IMG/VR virus record: IMGVR_UViG_3300048834_000930
Location: 1-56,648 of that record
Source of the DNA: a virus
DNA length: 56,648 nucleotides
Direction: 5' to 3' (one strand)
This document shows positions 30,796-38,048 of the stretch, one piece after another (positions within the stretch are counted from its first letter, which is position 1; the number at the start of each line of letters is the position of its first letter). The notes beneath the pieces are model-generated. The model was not told where the DNA came from and made no database searches. It saw only the letters and a program-made list of their open reading frames with translations. The translations under genes and the position numbers were made by a program.

Positions 30796-31160
30796 CCATA
30801 TTCAACCTTTCACAATCCGCTATAAACTGGCTCGCAGATGGCGAACGCGGACTGAGCAGCGAGCAGATGTTTGAGACATTCACCGGTCTCCCATGTGTAT
30901 CGAGGGATTTTCGAAATCCCCCGTGTCATCCGCATGACCCAGACGACCTGCGCCGCTGCATGGCGTTGCTGAAAGATGTTCCCGAGTTTCGTGGGATAAT
31001 GCATGAGATGCGCAAGGTTTCGCCGGCGTGGTCTCGTCTAGTCGATCGATGGGATGAATTGGCTGCGTTGCTGGAGCAAGAGATGGCTGACAGGAGCAAC
31101 AAAGGCAGGGCTACCAAGACCTACGACTTGATGAAAGAGATTTTGAGAGGAGCACAATGA
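30792..31160 (+). CDS. Conserved phage hypothetical protein
   Basis: 122 residues. It follows a known phage pattern: 'W...GerGlSSe.mf...tG', 'HPhDPdDLrRC..LL...PefR', 'msp.W..Lvd.WdeL..lle.E'. The family is often encoded beside other early genes and has no known function. ATGA overlaps on both sides. Confidence 0.6.
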   Translation: MTIFNLSQSAINWLADGERGLSSEQMFETFTGLPCVSRDFRNPPCHPHDPDDLRRCMALLKDVPEFRGIMHEMRKVSPAWSRLVDRWDELAALLEQEMADRSNKGRATKTYDLMKEILRGAQ

Positions 31161-31414
31161 TCACCATCGACCAACTAAACGCAATCTCTGGGCGGCCAAG
31201 CGAGCTGCAGTGGCATCCGATCGCCGAAGGAACTGCCTTCGAGTTGGACCGGCCAGACACCGGACACTGGTTCATCCGTGTCAAGGCGGACGCATCGGCG
31301 CTGAAGTTCTATCTTAGCACGTATCCGGCGACGCCGACCGAGCTACTCGCATTCGCAACCTACATCCGCCGCGTCGAGATCGAGATTGAGCGGATGAAGG
31401 AGGCGGTCGAATGA
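31157..31414 (+). CDS. Hypothetical protein
   Basis: 85 residues, MITIDQLNAISGRPSELQW. A mixed alpha/beta small domain (GHWFIRVKADASALKFYL) ending in a charged helix (RVEIEIERMKEAVE). No motif. ATGA overlaps on both sides. Confidence 0.5.
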   Translation: MITIDQLNAISGRPSELQWHPIAEGTAFELDRPDTGHWFIRVKADASALKFYLSTYPATPTELLAFATYIRRVEIEIERMKEAVE

Positions 31415-31659
31415 CCTACCGCCAAAAACAATCACTCCGCAAAGCAAGACGCGTCATGCGTCGACCTCGGCGAAAGCGATGGTGCAGACTTTGCTCTGAT
31501 GGGATGGGCAGCTGCTGCTATCAGTTGTATAACACATTTGCACTTCATGCCTTCGGCATTCGATATGGCAAGATGCTATCTATGATAGAAGAATCACCAG
31601 GCAACGGAACATTCACCCACTGCCTGCATTGCGGGAATCCACCGAGGAGCATGAGATGA
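31411..31659 (+). CDS. Basic Cys-containing hypothetical protein
   Basis: 82 residues. A highly basic start (YRQKQSLRKARRVMRRPRRK, residues 3-22), then RLCSDGMGSCCYQ and a C-terminal HCLHCGNPP, which together could form one zinc site. Nucleic-acid binding is likely from charge alone. Confidence 0.5.
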   Translation: MTYRQKQSLRKARRVMRRPRRKRWCRLCSDGMGSCCYQLYNTFALHAFGIRYGKMLSMIEESPGNGTFTHCLHCGNPPRSMR

Positions 31660-31841
31660 CCAACCTCGATCGCCAGCGCCTAGCCCTTGAAGAGTACCTC
31701 AAGTCGCCGCAGGTGCAGCAAGTTATCGCTGATTCGAATGCTAGGATTCGCGAGTTTATCCTTTTGCTGCAACGCGCCGAAACGATTGATCCGGAAATCG
31801 TGAGACGCAAGCTCATTTCGAGCGAAGGAGAACCATCATGA
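31656..31841 (+). CDS. Hypothetical small helical protein
   Basis: 61 residues from ATG 31656 (MTNLDRQRLALEEYLKSPQV). All-helical, coiled-coil-like, no motif. Overlaps both neighbours. Confidence 0.45.
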   Translation: MTNLDRQRLALEEYLKSPQVQQVIADSNARIREFILLLQRAETIDPEIVRRKLISSEGEPS

Positions 31842-32287
31842 CCCGCCTAGAACTAACTCCAGAAGAACGCGCCGTCATGTGTCATGCCATTGGCCTGAAA
31901 AGCCCGCACACGGGGTGCGAAACCCAAAATATCGGCTGGCGAAATCGCTACGTCTGCGATCCGAGCGAAGTCTGGTCCGGCCTAGTTGATCGCGGCCTGG
32001 CGAGACAGCATCGATCTTCGCTGTTGCCAGCAAGTGAGGTGTGGTATTCAGTGACCGAGCTTGGTTGGTCCAAATTGATCCCTGGTGTGCCGTATCAGGA
32101 TTTTGAATCGTCTGGCATCAAGATCTCAGGCGATCAGGCCAGCGATGCGCTCGGCGAGCCTCGGAGGAAAAGGCTAACCCGTAGTCAAATGCGCTATCAG
32201 AGGTATCGTAAGTTTGGCGACGGGTTCGATAGCTTCATTGAATTTTGCCGGTGGGATTCGGAGAAAGGACGTCCATGGAACGCCTAG
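31838..32287 (+). CDS. Winged-helix-like hypothetical protein
   Basis: A 149-residue protein. Residues 1-85 share the plan of the proteins at 28563 and 32559: MTRLELTPEERAVMCHAIGL, then a 'W.gLvdRGLA' helix and W-YSVTELGWSKL, the wing-like 'W.lT..G...L'. The C-terminal basic part (PRRKRLTRSQMRYQRYRKFG) may bind nucleic acid. Overlaps the next gene by 13 nt. Confidence 0.5.
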   Translation: MTRLELTPEERAVMCHAIGLKSPHTGCETQNIGWRNRYVCDPSEVWSGLVDRGLARQHRSSLLPASEVWYSVTELGWSKLIPGVPYQDFESSGIKISGDQASDALGEPRRKRLTRSQMRYQRYRKFGDGFDSFIEFCRWDSEKGRPWNA

Positions 32288-32550
32288 AACGCTTCCGCCT
32301 AGCCATCGTCAACCAAGGATTCACCGGTGTCGTTTGCACCGCGACGCCTTGCGGGTGCGACCCCGTTGAAGACTTCGCGCCGTGCTACGGCAGCGACTGG
32401 ACGTCGAACAATACGGCCGCGATCCTAGAGCACTGCCGCGGCGGGTACAAACACCAAGACCCGAGTGGTCGACATCCGCATCCGGTGTTTTCGACCGGAA
32501 AAGAACCGATCGAACAGGAAGAGTACGACAGGATTTCAAACCTGGCATAG
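32275..32550 (+). CDS. Hypothetical protein
   Basis: 91 residues from ATG 32275 (MERLERFRLAIVNQGFTGVV). Several Cys (VCTATPCGCDP, APCYGSDW, LEHCRGG) and His near the end (KHQDPSGRHPHPVF) could bind metal. No family recognised. Confidence 0.5.
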   Translation: MERLERFRLAIVNQGFTGVVCTATPCGCDPVEDFAPCYGSDWTSNNTAAILEHCRGGYKHQDPSGRHPHPVFSTGKEPIEQEEYDRISNLA

Positions 32551-32558
32551 GAGTTCAA

Positions 32559-32948
32559 ATGACAATCGAATTGACACACACGCAAGCAGCTATCCTTCGC
32601 GCTATCAACTCCGACGCTTGGGAAGCTCGTTATATCGGCAGCCCCCTAATCGGCAGCGACGATTTCTCGTGGGCCATCGAGAGGCTTGAGGTGGGGGCTG
32701 GCTACTTATGGACGCTTACCAATGCTGGTCAGGAAGCCCTCGCAGCCTACGACGCCAAATGGGTCCCCGTCGAGAAATGGCGCCTGGAAGAAGTGGCCAA
32801 CTACGTTTCCGAGTGCACGCCACTCACCAGCGTGAGCGATGAGGAGATTGTTGCCGACGTTGTCGCCCGTGCACATTGCGAGATCATGCTCACTGGAATC
32901 GGCATGTGGGGTGAACCGACGGATGGTTCGAAGGAGGTGAAATCATGA
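32559..32948 (+). CDS. Winged-helix-like hypothetical protein
   Basis: 129 residues from ATG 32559 (MTIELTHTQAAILRAINSDA). It shares with 28563-28928 the start 'MTxELTxxQAxxLRA' and the later 'WTLTNAGQEALAAYDAKWV'. A helical tail follows (VEKWRLEEVANYVSE). A small wHTH fold is plausible; the function is unknown. Confidence 0.5.
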   Translation: MTIELTHTQAAILRAINSDAWEARYIGSPLIGSDDFSWAIERLEVGAGYLWTLTNAGQEALAAYDAKWVPVEKWRLEEVANYVSECTPLTSVSDEEIVADVVARAHCEIMLTGIGMWGEPTDGSKEVKS

Positions 32949-33182
32949 GCCAAAGTCGTCGAATGTCCGCAAATGGAAACGTGCCTTTCAACGGCGATCG
33001 GATACGCCGTGGCGATGGCGACGCAGGCGGTCGTATTCCCGCTTTTCGGAATCCACGCCTCAGCTTCGGCACAATTTGAAATCGCCCTAATCTTCACCGT
33101 CGTGTCCATTCTGCGGGGGTATGCAGTGCGACGGTTCTTTGTCTTTTTGCATGGAAGGACAGGTCGGTGCTCCCCACCCTAA
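32945..33182 (+). pseudogene. Two-TM small phage protein (DUF7220-like) interrupted by a frameshift
   Basis: The frame from ATG 32945 reads MSQSRRMSA and then goes off; the +1 frame from 32973 reads METCLSTAIGYAVAMATQ, VVFPLFGIHAS, FEIALIFTVVSILRGYAVRRFF. Joined, they give the usual form of a small phage membrane family that begins MSQSRxMS and has two TM segments ending in 'vsivRsYalRRlF'. One extra A in the AAA at 32971-32973 breaks the frame. It may be a true mutation, a recoding site, or the +1 part may be translated alone from ATG 32973 (69 residues). Confidence 0.6.
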
Positions 33183-34035
33183 TCCTCGCCGCCATCCTGC
33201 AAGTCCAAGTGGAGTCAACGTGTGGATAGTCAGCAAAGCCCTTTGCGAGAGCTCGCCCTGTTCGCCGGCGCCGGCGGAAGCATCCTCGCCGGACGCAATC
33301 TTGGTTGGCGAACTGTCTGCGCAGTGGAGTTCGATCGGTACCGGCAAGCGGTCTTGGTCGCGCGACAAAACGACGGGAGCTTGGATCCATTCCCCATCTG
33401 GGATGACGTTCGAACTTTCGACGGAAGACCTTGGCACGGCCTTGTTGACATCATTTCGGGCGGGTTTCCGTGCCAAGATATCTCAGCAGCTGGCGGTGGC
33501 GCCGGCATCGATGGTGCTCGCTCCGGCCTTTGGTCGGAGATGGCACGCATTGTCGATGAAGTTCGACCTGGATTCGTCTTCGTGGAGAACTCACCAATGC
33601 TTGTTTCCCGAGGTCTTACCCGAGTCCTCAGTGATCTTGCCTCGCTCGGGTATGATGCAACGTGGGGAGTGTTGGGAGCTTCCGACGTTGGGGCGTGGCA
33701 CCGACGCGAGCGCATCTGGATCCTTGCTGCCAACGCTTACGCGCTGCGGGAACTACAATCGCAAGGGTCTGAGCGAACAAAGCGGGGACGGATTGCACAC
33801 TGTGCTGCGCACTTTTCCGACGCTCACGAAATCCGACGCGAGGCGAGGTGGCGGACGAAAACCTCGAGGGCGCAGCGAGGGGCAAAATCTATCCGAGGTC
33901 ATCGAGGGCAGTCCTGGGCCGCTGAACCCAACGTGGTGCGAATGGTTCATGGGCTGGCCAATGGGCTGGACCGAGTTGAGGCGCTGGGAGACGGGTGGGT
34001 GCCACAGTGTGGCGCGGAGGCATTTCTTCGTTTGA
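33121..34035 (+). CDS. Overlapping-frame ORF resembling a phage methyltransferase-associated protein
   Basis: A 304-codon frame lying across the C5 methyltransferase gene in another register. Besides being open, it carries blocks I know from phage proteins: PSGMTFELSTEDLG, KFDLDSSSWRTHQCLF, ILPRSGMMQRGECWELPT, SLLPTLTRCGNYNRKGLS with SGDGLHT, and PLNPTWCEWFMGWPMGWTEL near the end, the last being the 'LnPtwVEWLMGwPiGWT' signature. The N-terminal ~80 residues look like pure shadow. It could be a translated overprinted gene or the remains of a frame that was once part of the methyltransferase. Long open frames are common in this DNA, so the motif match is the evidence. Confidence 0.45.
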   Translation: MQCDGSLSFCMEGQVGAPHPNPRRHPASPSGVNVWIVSKALCESSPCSPAPAEASSPDAILVGELSAQWSSIGTGKRSWSRDKTTGAWIHSPSGMTFELSTEDLGTALLTSFRAGFRAKISQQLAVAPASMVLAPAFGRRWHALSMKFDLDSSSWRTHQCLFPEVLPESSVILPRSGMMQRGECWELPTLGRGTDASASGSLLPTLTRCGNYNRKGLSEQSGDGLHTVLRTFPTLTKSDARRGGGRKPRGRSEGQNLSEVIEGSPGPLNPTWCEWFMGWPMGWTELRRWETGGCHSVARRHFFV

Positions 34036-34055
34036 GTGAAAGGTTTGCTCAATGA
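33222..34055 (+). CDS. C5-cytosine DNA methyltransferase
   Basis: 277 residues from GTG 33222, with GTGGAG upstream. Motif I LALFAGAGGSILAGRN; acidic ligand in CAVEFDRYRQ; motif IV GGFPCQDISAAGGG with the catalytic Cys; GLWSEMARIVDEVRP; motif VI FVENSPMLV; motif VIII HRRERIWILA; and a motif X-like end VEALGDGWVPQCGAEAF (usually GNxxVPQ). The target-recognition region is short and oddly basic (RTKRGRIAHCAAHFSDAHEI), coinciding with the strongest part of the overlapping frame. No nuclease is adjacent, so it is an orphan MTase probably protecting phage DNA. Confidence 0.85.
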   Translation: MDSQQSPLRELALFAGAGGSILAGRNLGWRTVCAVEFDRYRQAVLVARQNDGSLDPFPIWDDVRTFDGRPWHGLVDIISGGFPCQDISAAGGGAGIDGARSGLWSEMARIVDEVRPGFVFVENSPMLVSRGLTRVLSDLASLGYDATWGVLGASDVGAWHRRERIWILAANAYALRELQSQGSERTKRGRIAHCAAHFSDAHEIRREARWRTKTSRAQRGAKSIRGHRGQSWAAEPNVVRMVHGLANGLDRVEALGDGWVPQCGAEAFLRLSERFAQ

Positions 34056-34104
34056 GCCGCTACGCACGCTCTTTATTGCTGGAACAGAATGAGATTAGTG
34101 AGAT

Positions 34105-34416
34105 ATGAAAACCGACGGCACCTTTGAGTTACTTGTGAATGAGGTCGATGCCTCGAAAACCCTTCTCGATCACACGAATGTGGGAAATAAAGATTCATAC
34201 ATCACTGCCGCATTGGCGCTGATCGATCACTTCAAGAGTGATGATTTTGCATTTGCGGTTTTTAGCGCGGGGTTTCGCGCTGGAGTTGCCTCAGTCCTTT
34301 TCGATGAGAATAAAGTAATTCGAAAGCACATCTATGAAGCGGCAAAAGAGCTCAACGACAGGAGAGTCAAGGGAAGTGAACGCACTGATAGCGGAAAGAA
34401 CGAGGCCACAACATGA
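34105..34416 (+). CDS. Hypothetical protein
   Basis: 103 residues, MKTDGTFELLVNEVDASKTL, with GAGTGAGAT-type weak initiation upstream. Helical with one mildly hydrophobic stretch (FAFAVFSAGFRAGVASVLF). No family. Its stop overlaps the next start. Confidence 0.5.
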   Translation: MKTDGTFELLVNEVDASKTLLDHTNVGNKDSYITAALALIDHFKSDDFAFAVFSAGFRAGVASVLFDENKVIRKHIYEAAKELNDRRVKGSERTDSGKNEATT

Positions 34417-34691
34417 ACACTTTCAAAAAGCACACCGTCGTGATCGACAACATCGCCTACGAATTCGAGGCGGCCAACTTCCCGACCTATTGCCTCGTGC
34501 GCGGAGGAGGCGAGCCGTCGCTTCATCCGGGGTGGAATGTGGATGAGAATGGGGAGTTTGTGCGAGTCGACGACGCAGTGGTCAGGGAGATCGAGATCTA
34601 TTGCAAGGACACCCTTGACTGTGCAATCACTGAAAAAGGGCAGCAATTTTGCGCGGCAAAGATTCTTGAAATCATCAAGGAGAAAAGATGA
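34413..34691 (+). CDS. Hypothetical protein
   Basis: 92 residues, MNTFKKHTVVIDNIAYEFEA. Beta-rich first half, acidic middle (NVDENGEFVRVDDAVVREIE) and helical end. No motif. ATGA overlaps on both sides. Confidence 0.5.
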   Translation: MNTFKKHTVVIDNIAYEFEAANFPTYCLVRGGGEPSLHPGWNVDENGEFVRVDDAVVREIEIYCKDTLDCAITEKGQQFCAAKILEIIKEKR

Positions 34692-35200
34692 AGGATTTTA
34701 TCACATGGGACGATAGTGTTATTGATACGGCGGCGACTTGCGCCAGGAATGATCTTACCCAATGGAGCTGGTCTATCCCTCATTTGGAGCAACCCATCGA
34801 CACTGGGATTGAAATGCTATCTGCCGTGCTTCAACACGCAAAGAGACCGCGAAGCAGCATGTTAGTCTTCGAGTGCTTTCTGCTCGTCGCGCTACCTTCG
34901 CTTGTTTTGAGCCGGCTCGGTCTGAAGCAGAAAAAACAATGGCGATTCCTCGTTGCGCCAGCAGAGCTCAAATACCGATCGCTCGAAGACATGGGTCTGG
35001 ACTGGTACAGTATGATTCGCGCAGCCAAGAGCCAGAATGTGATCGTGGAAAATGCATGCGGCGAATGGTCGGCGGGCAAATCTGCGAGCGAACCGATATT
35101 CACCGCATTGGAGGCTCGTACCATGGTTGCGTGGTCTTGCGTCGCTGAGTTTGGCGCACAGGCTGAAAAACGACCCGGAGGATTGCCATGCGAATCCTAG
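34688..35200 (+). CDS. Hypothetical protein
   Basis: 170 residues, MKDFITWDDSVIDTAATCAR. One hydrophobic stretch (MLVFECFLLVALPSLVLSRLG, about residues 58-78) could be a TM helix or a buried core. Otherwise unremarkable. It overlaps the SLOG gene by 13 nt. Confidence 0.5.
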   Translation: MKDFITWDDSVIDTAATCARNDLTQWSWSIPHLEQPIDTGIEMLSAVLQHAKRPRSSMLVFECFLLVALPSLVLSRLGLKQKKQWRFLVAPAELKYRSLEDMGLDWYSMIRAAKSQNVIVENACGEWSAGKSASEPIFTALEARTMVAWSCVAEFGAQAEKRPGGLPCES

Positions 35201-35598
35201 TCACCGGCGATCGCGAATACCCAAGTAAGGCCCGCGTTTGGGCTGTCCTCGATGACCTTCATACAAAATACGGCATCACATTTCTCGCGCACGGATGCTG
35301 CCCGACCGGCGTCGACTTTTTCGCCGATCAATGGGCAGGTGACCGCGGCGTTCCAACTCGCGGCTGGGCGGCAAATTGGTACCCGAACGCAGGCTTGCAT
35401 GGACGTGGCCGACTCGACCCGACGGCTGGTCCACGTCGCAACCTGAAAATGATTGCTGAGGCCGACGCAACGATACTTGTCGCTTTCAGTGGGCAGGATG
35501 GCACTCGTGATTGCATCGCTCAGGCCCGGCGTCGCGGCCTTCCTGTGATCGAAGTGGACAACCAGCAGCAGGAGCTTTGGTCGCACACGTTCGCGTAA
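35188..35598 (+). CDS. SLOG-superfamily protein (DUF2493/YspA-like)
   Basis: 136 residues. A Rossmann-like SLOG domain: MRILVTGDREY (first strand and turn), LHTKYGITFLAHGCCPTGVDFFADQWA ('h.....v.hG.a.GaD.lA..wA'), GRLDPTAGPRRNLKMIAEADATILVAF ('aGp.RN..M....D..iaf'), then GTRDCIAQARRRGLPVIEV. SLOG domains bind nucleotide-derived ligands. Single-domain forms are frequent in phages, function unknown. The phage also encodes SLATT-like proteins 15 kb away, and SLOG/SLATT pairs occur in defence systems, but these are not linked here. Confidence 0.75.
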   Translation: MRILVTGDREYPSKARVWAVLDDLHTKYGITFLAHGCCPTGVDFFADQWAGDRGVPTRGWAANWYPNAGLHGRGRLDPTAGPRRNLKMIAEADATILVAFSGQDGTRDCIAQARRRGLPVIEVDNQQQELWSHTFA

Positions 35599-35661
35599 AT
35601 TCCCAACCTTGCTTGGCCAACAAATTTGGCAATCGCTAAAAAACTTGGAGCTGAGAAAATC

Positions 35662-36174
35662 ATGAGTACCAGAAAGACTCGCCACGCAACTTTGCCATAC
35701 AACATTGCCTCAAAGGCCCGCCGAAGCGAAGAGGCAGCGCAGATCAAAAGGCTGCGGATTGACGGGCCGCACAATCCAACACGCGGCTTCGTCGTGGCGA
35801 CACTTGCAGAAATCCTGGACAAAATTCAGCGCACGTTTCCACTTTTCGGAGCGTTCGCATTTCGTGAGGTTGACCTCAAGGTCTGGTGTTGCGGCCCACG
35901 AGAATGCACGGATCATATTCATCGGCAGGGAGCATCGATCATGGCCCGAGAAGTTGGGACGCGAACGACCGCCTGGGATTTCATTGTTACGGGTAGGTAC
36001 GTGCAGATAAACTACATCCGCACCGAATTTGGCTTCGTCGCACTCTGCTTCGCCACCGCTCGCACCTGCATTACTTCGACCGACAGCATGGTGGGCCAGT
36101 TGCTAACTTCGCTGAAAAACGCTGTCGCACGGGACGCCGCGCACTCCGAACAAAGAGAGTTGATCGCCAAGTAG
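35662..36174 (+). CDS. Hypothetical protein
   Basis: 170 residues from ATG 35662 (MSTRKTRHATLPYNIASKAR), GGAG 12 nt upstream. A basic N-terminus precedes a beta-alpha domain (AFAFREVDLKVWCCGPRECT; VQINYIRTEFGFVALCFAT). Not recognised. Confidence 0.5.
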   Translation: MSTRKTRHATLPYNIASKARRSEEAAQIKRLRIDGPHNPTRGFVVATLAEILDKIQRTFPLFGAFAFREVDLKVWCCGPRECTDHIHRQGASIMAREVGTRTTAWDFIVTGRYVQINYIRTEFGFVALCFATARTCITSTDSMVGQLLTSLKNAVARDAAHSEQRELIAK

Positions 36175-36183
36175 GAAACCAAT

Positions 36184-36615
36184 ATGCACTTCACACCTCA
36201 AAGCCACGTCAATCATTTTCTGAACTCAACGCGAAGGTTCGAGCAGATTGAGCGCTTGCCAACCTACTCGCCGGAATGGTTTCAGATCAAGCACCCAAAC
36301 GTTTGCCTCTATGCCCCATCGTTTCCGCGGCCGCACGCTGGGCCTGCTGAGTTTTCGCTTGCGACGGCGATGTATCACCGGTTTTGCATGGAGCTTGGGC
36401 AGACTGAAGCGATGACGAAGCTGCGGATTGACGGCATCGGCTGGGTTTACATCCAATTTTGCCGCTCACCTGATCACGGTGCGACAGCGATTGCATATCG
36501 CGAAAACGATCCGGTCGCCAAATCGGCGAAACGAATGTGCCGCTTTGCCGCGAAGTATCAGGCGGACTGGGTTATCTGCGGTCGAATTCGCTATGCCTCC
36601 GAGGATGAACGATGA
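36184..36615 (+). CDS. Hypothetical protein
   Basis: 143 residues, MHFTPQSHVNHFLNSTRRFE, Tyr/Pro-rich in the first half (PEWFQIKHPNVCLYAPSFPR). No motif recognised. Its stop overlaps the next ATG. Confidence 0.5.
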   Translation: MHFTPQSHVNHFLNSTRRFEQIERLPTYSPEWFQIKHPNVCLYAPSFPRPHAGPAEFSLATAMYHRFCMELGQTEAMTKLRIDGIGWVYIQFCRSPDHGATAIAYRENDPVAKSAKRMCRFAAKYQADWVICGRIRYASEDER

Positions 36616-36932
36616 TGACTCCACGCCTCACCGCAATTCACGACTGCCGTCGCGCGGTCGAAAAGGCGTGGTCTGAATACCTCAACGGGCACCGGGCCAA
36701 ATTCGGCAACTCCCGTGGTGCAAAAGCGGCGCGAACCCTCGCGCGTCGTGCCTTGAACATGACCGTCGACGCCATCGCAGGTCTCGCCGTCGACGAGCTT
36801 CGCGAAATCGAACGAAGCGGTGGCGAAATTGACTGGCAGGGCTTACGTCCGCGACATTCGCCGCCCACTGCGGCTGCGACTATCTGGCCGATCGAGAAAG
36901 TGCCAAGCTCGGAGTCCTCATGCGACTCGTAA
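36612..36932 (+). CDS. Hypothetical helical basic protein
   Basis: 106 residues. Arg/Ala-rich helices (CRRAVEKAWSEYLNGHRAKF; SRGAKAARTLARRALNM), then GLAVDELREIERSGG. It may bind nucleic acid by charge. Overlaps the next gene by 13 nt. The long minus-strand frame across 36638-37597 is its shadow. Confidence 0.5.
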   Translation: MMTPRLTAIHDCRRAVEKAWSEYLNGHRAKFGNSRGAKAARTLARRALNMTVDAIAGLAVDELREIERSGGEIDWQGLRPRHSPPTAAATIWPIEKVPSSESSCDS

Positions 36933-37393
36933 ATGCAACCCAAAGCGATCGTCAACGCATTCGCGATGCGGAGGTCATTGACGGGCCCAATCCGCACGAC
37001 GCCGAGGCGCAAGCGCAGCGACTCGCCGAACTCGAGGAGATTGTCGAGCGACTGCGCCACGATCGCGATGTCGACGGTTTTCGCCGCGAGACCGAACTGC
37101 TGAGGGAAATTGCAACGCTCCGGCGTGAGGCCATCCAAGATCGGGCGCTTTACGGTGAAAATCGGACATCGATCATGAATCAGCCGGATTGGGGCAATTT
37201 CTGGCTTTCGGCGCTCCAGATGTGGCCGTGCGGCGTCTTGCTCTGCGGCTTCACGTACCTGATTTTCTTGCTCGCCAGTGTGTTCGCGGGAAGCTGGCTC
37301 GCGTGGCTGATCGGTCTGTTTGCGTTTGGCGCGGGATGCCAAGCGTTGACCTGCTTTGCGATTCCGTTCGCACACCTCCGGAGGCTGACTTGA
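36920..37393 (+). CDS. Two-TM membrane protein with a coiled coil
   Basis: 157 residues. An N-terminal coiled coil (LAELEEIVERLRHDRDVDGF; ETELLREIATLRREA) precedes two TM helices (LLCGFTYLIFLLASVFAG and WLAWLIGLFAFGAGC). The inside-to-outside order is inverted relative to the SLATT-like proteins. An inner-membrane accessory protein of unknown role. Confidence 0.55.
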   Translation: MRLVNATQSDRQRIRDAEVIDGPNPHDAEAQAQRLAELEEIVERLRHDRDVDGFRRETELLREIATLRREAIQDRALYGENRTSIMNQPDWGNFWLSALQMWPCGVLLCGFTYLIFLLASVFAGSWLAWLIGLFAFGAGCQALTCFAIPFAHLRRLT

Positions 37394-37429
37394 TTTCGTC
37401 CATTTCGCGTGTCGTGATCCATTGCGAGC

Positions 37430-38023
37430 GTGGAGGTCTGTCTCACCGTTCCAATGGTCGCGCGCGCAAACACGCGATATCTCACCCGCAAATTCGTCCT
37501 CTCGCCGGAGCACAGATGCTTCAAAGCGGCCACGGTCGCCGAATTGGCGAAAATGGGATTTCCGCGCCTCTCCGGCCCACTGGTGGTCGAATTGCACACA
37601 TACTGGCCGCGGCTCCGATGGCTCGACGATGGCGGCTATCCACTTGGCGACATCGACGCGACGATCAAAAGCACGCTCGATGCGATCAGCGATGGGGCGC
37701 CCAAGCGCCCACTAAATATCGACCGCACAATTCGCGGTTTATTCGACGACGACATTCGCGTCGTTGAACTTCATGCGTTCAAACACTATGATGCAACGGG
37801 TCACCGCATTGAGGTGATTGTTAGACCATGCGCAAGTTTCGTGCCGGTACCAGCTCAAAAAAAGAGGCAGACGAGTTCGAGCTCGCCTGCCTTCGAGAGT
37901 TTGGCCGCCGCAGATGGAAGCTGTCCAAAAGCCTCCATCAAAGCCGGAAAACAAAGCTCCGGCGGTCCTGCAGTGAAAACTACCAGGACTCGAAAACATT
38001 CCAACTTGCGGTGTGGTCGCTGA
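37430..38023 (+). CDS. RusA-like Holliday junction resolvase
   Basis: 197 residues from GTG 37430. The RusA pattern is visible in residues 45-135: SGPLVVELHTYWP, then GDIDATIKSTLDAISDG ('nDlDN..K.ilDal'), the acidic pair in LFDDDIRVVELHAFKHY ('i.DDsqV..l...k') and a last strand HRIEVIVRP. The C-terminal 60 residues are basic and low-complexity. It would cut branched intermediates before packaging. The usual Asn of 'ND' is replaced by Gly, so the Asp set should be checked. It precedes the replication initiator. Confidence 0.65.
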   Translation: MEVCLTVPMVARANTRYLTRKFVLSPEHRCFKAATVAELAKMGFPRLSGPLVVELHTYWPRLRWLDDGGYPLGDIDATIKSTLDAISDGAPKRPLNIDRTIRGLFDDDIRVVELHAFKHYDATGHRIEVIVRPCASFVPVPAQKKRQTSSSSPAFESLAAADGSCPKASIKAGKQSSGGPAVKTTRTRKHSNLRCGR

Positions 38024-38048
38024 ATTTTTGCGAAGGAAAACGGCGCAG

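Noticed and set aside
36638-37597. 319-codon minus-strand open frame
   Set aside because: It lies antisense to three overlapping plus-strand genes, is extremely Arg/His-rich without domain sense, and is the kind of mirror frame expected in G+C-rich coding DNA.
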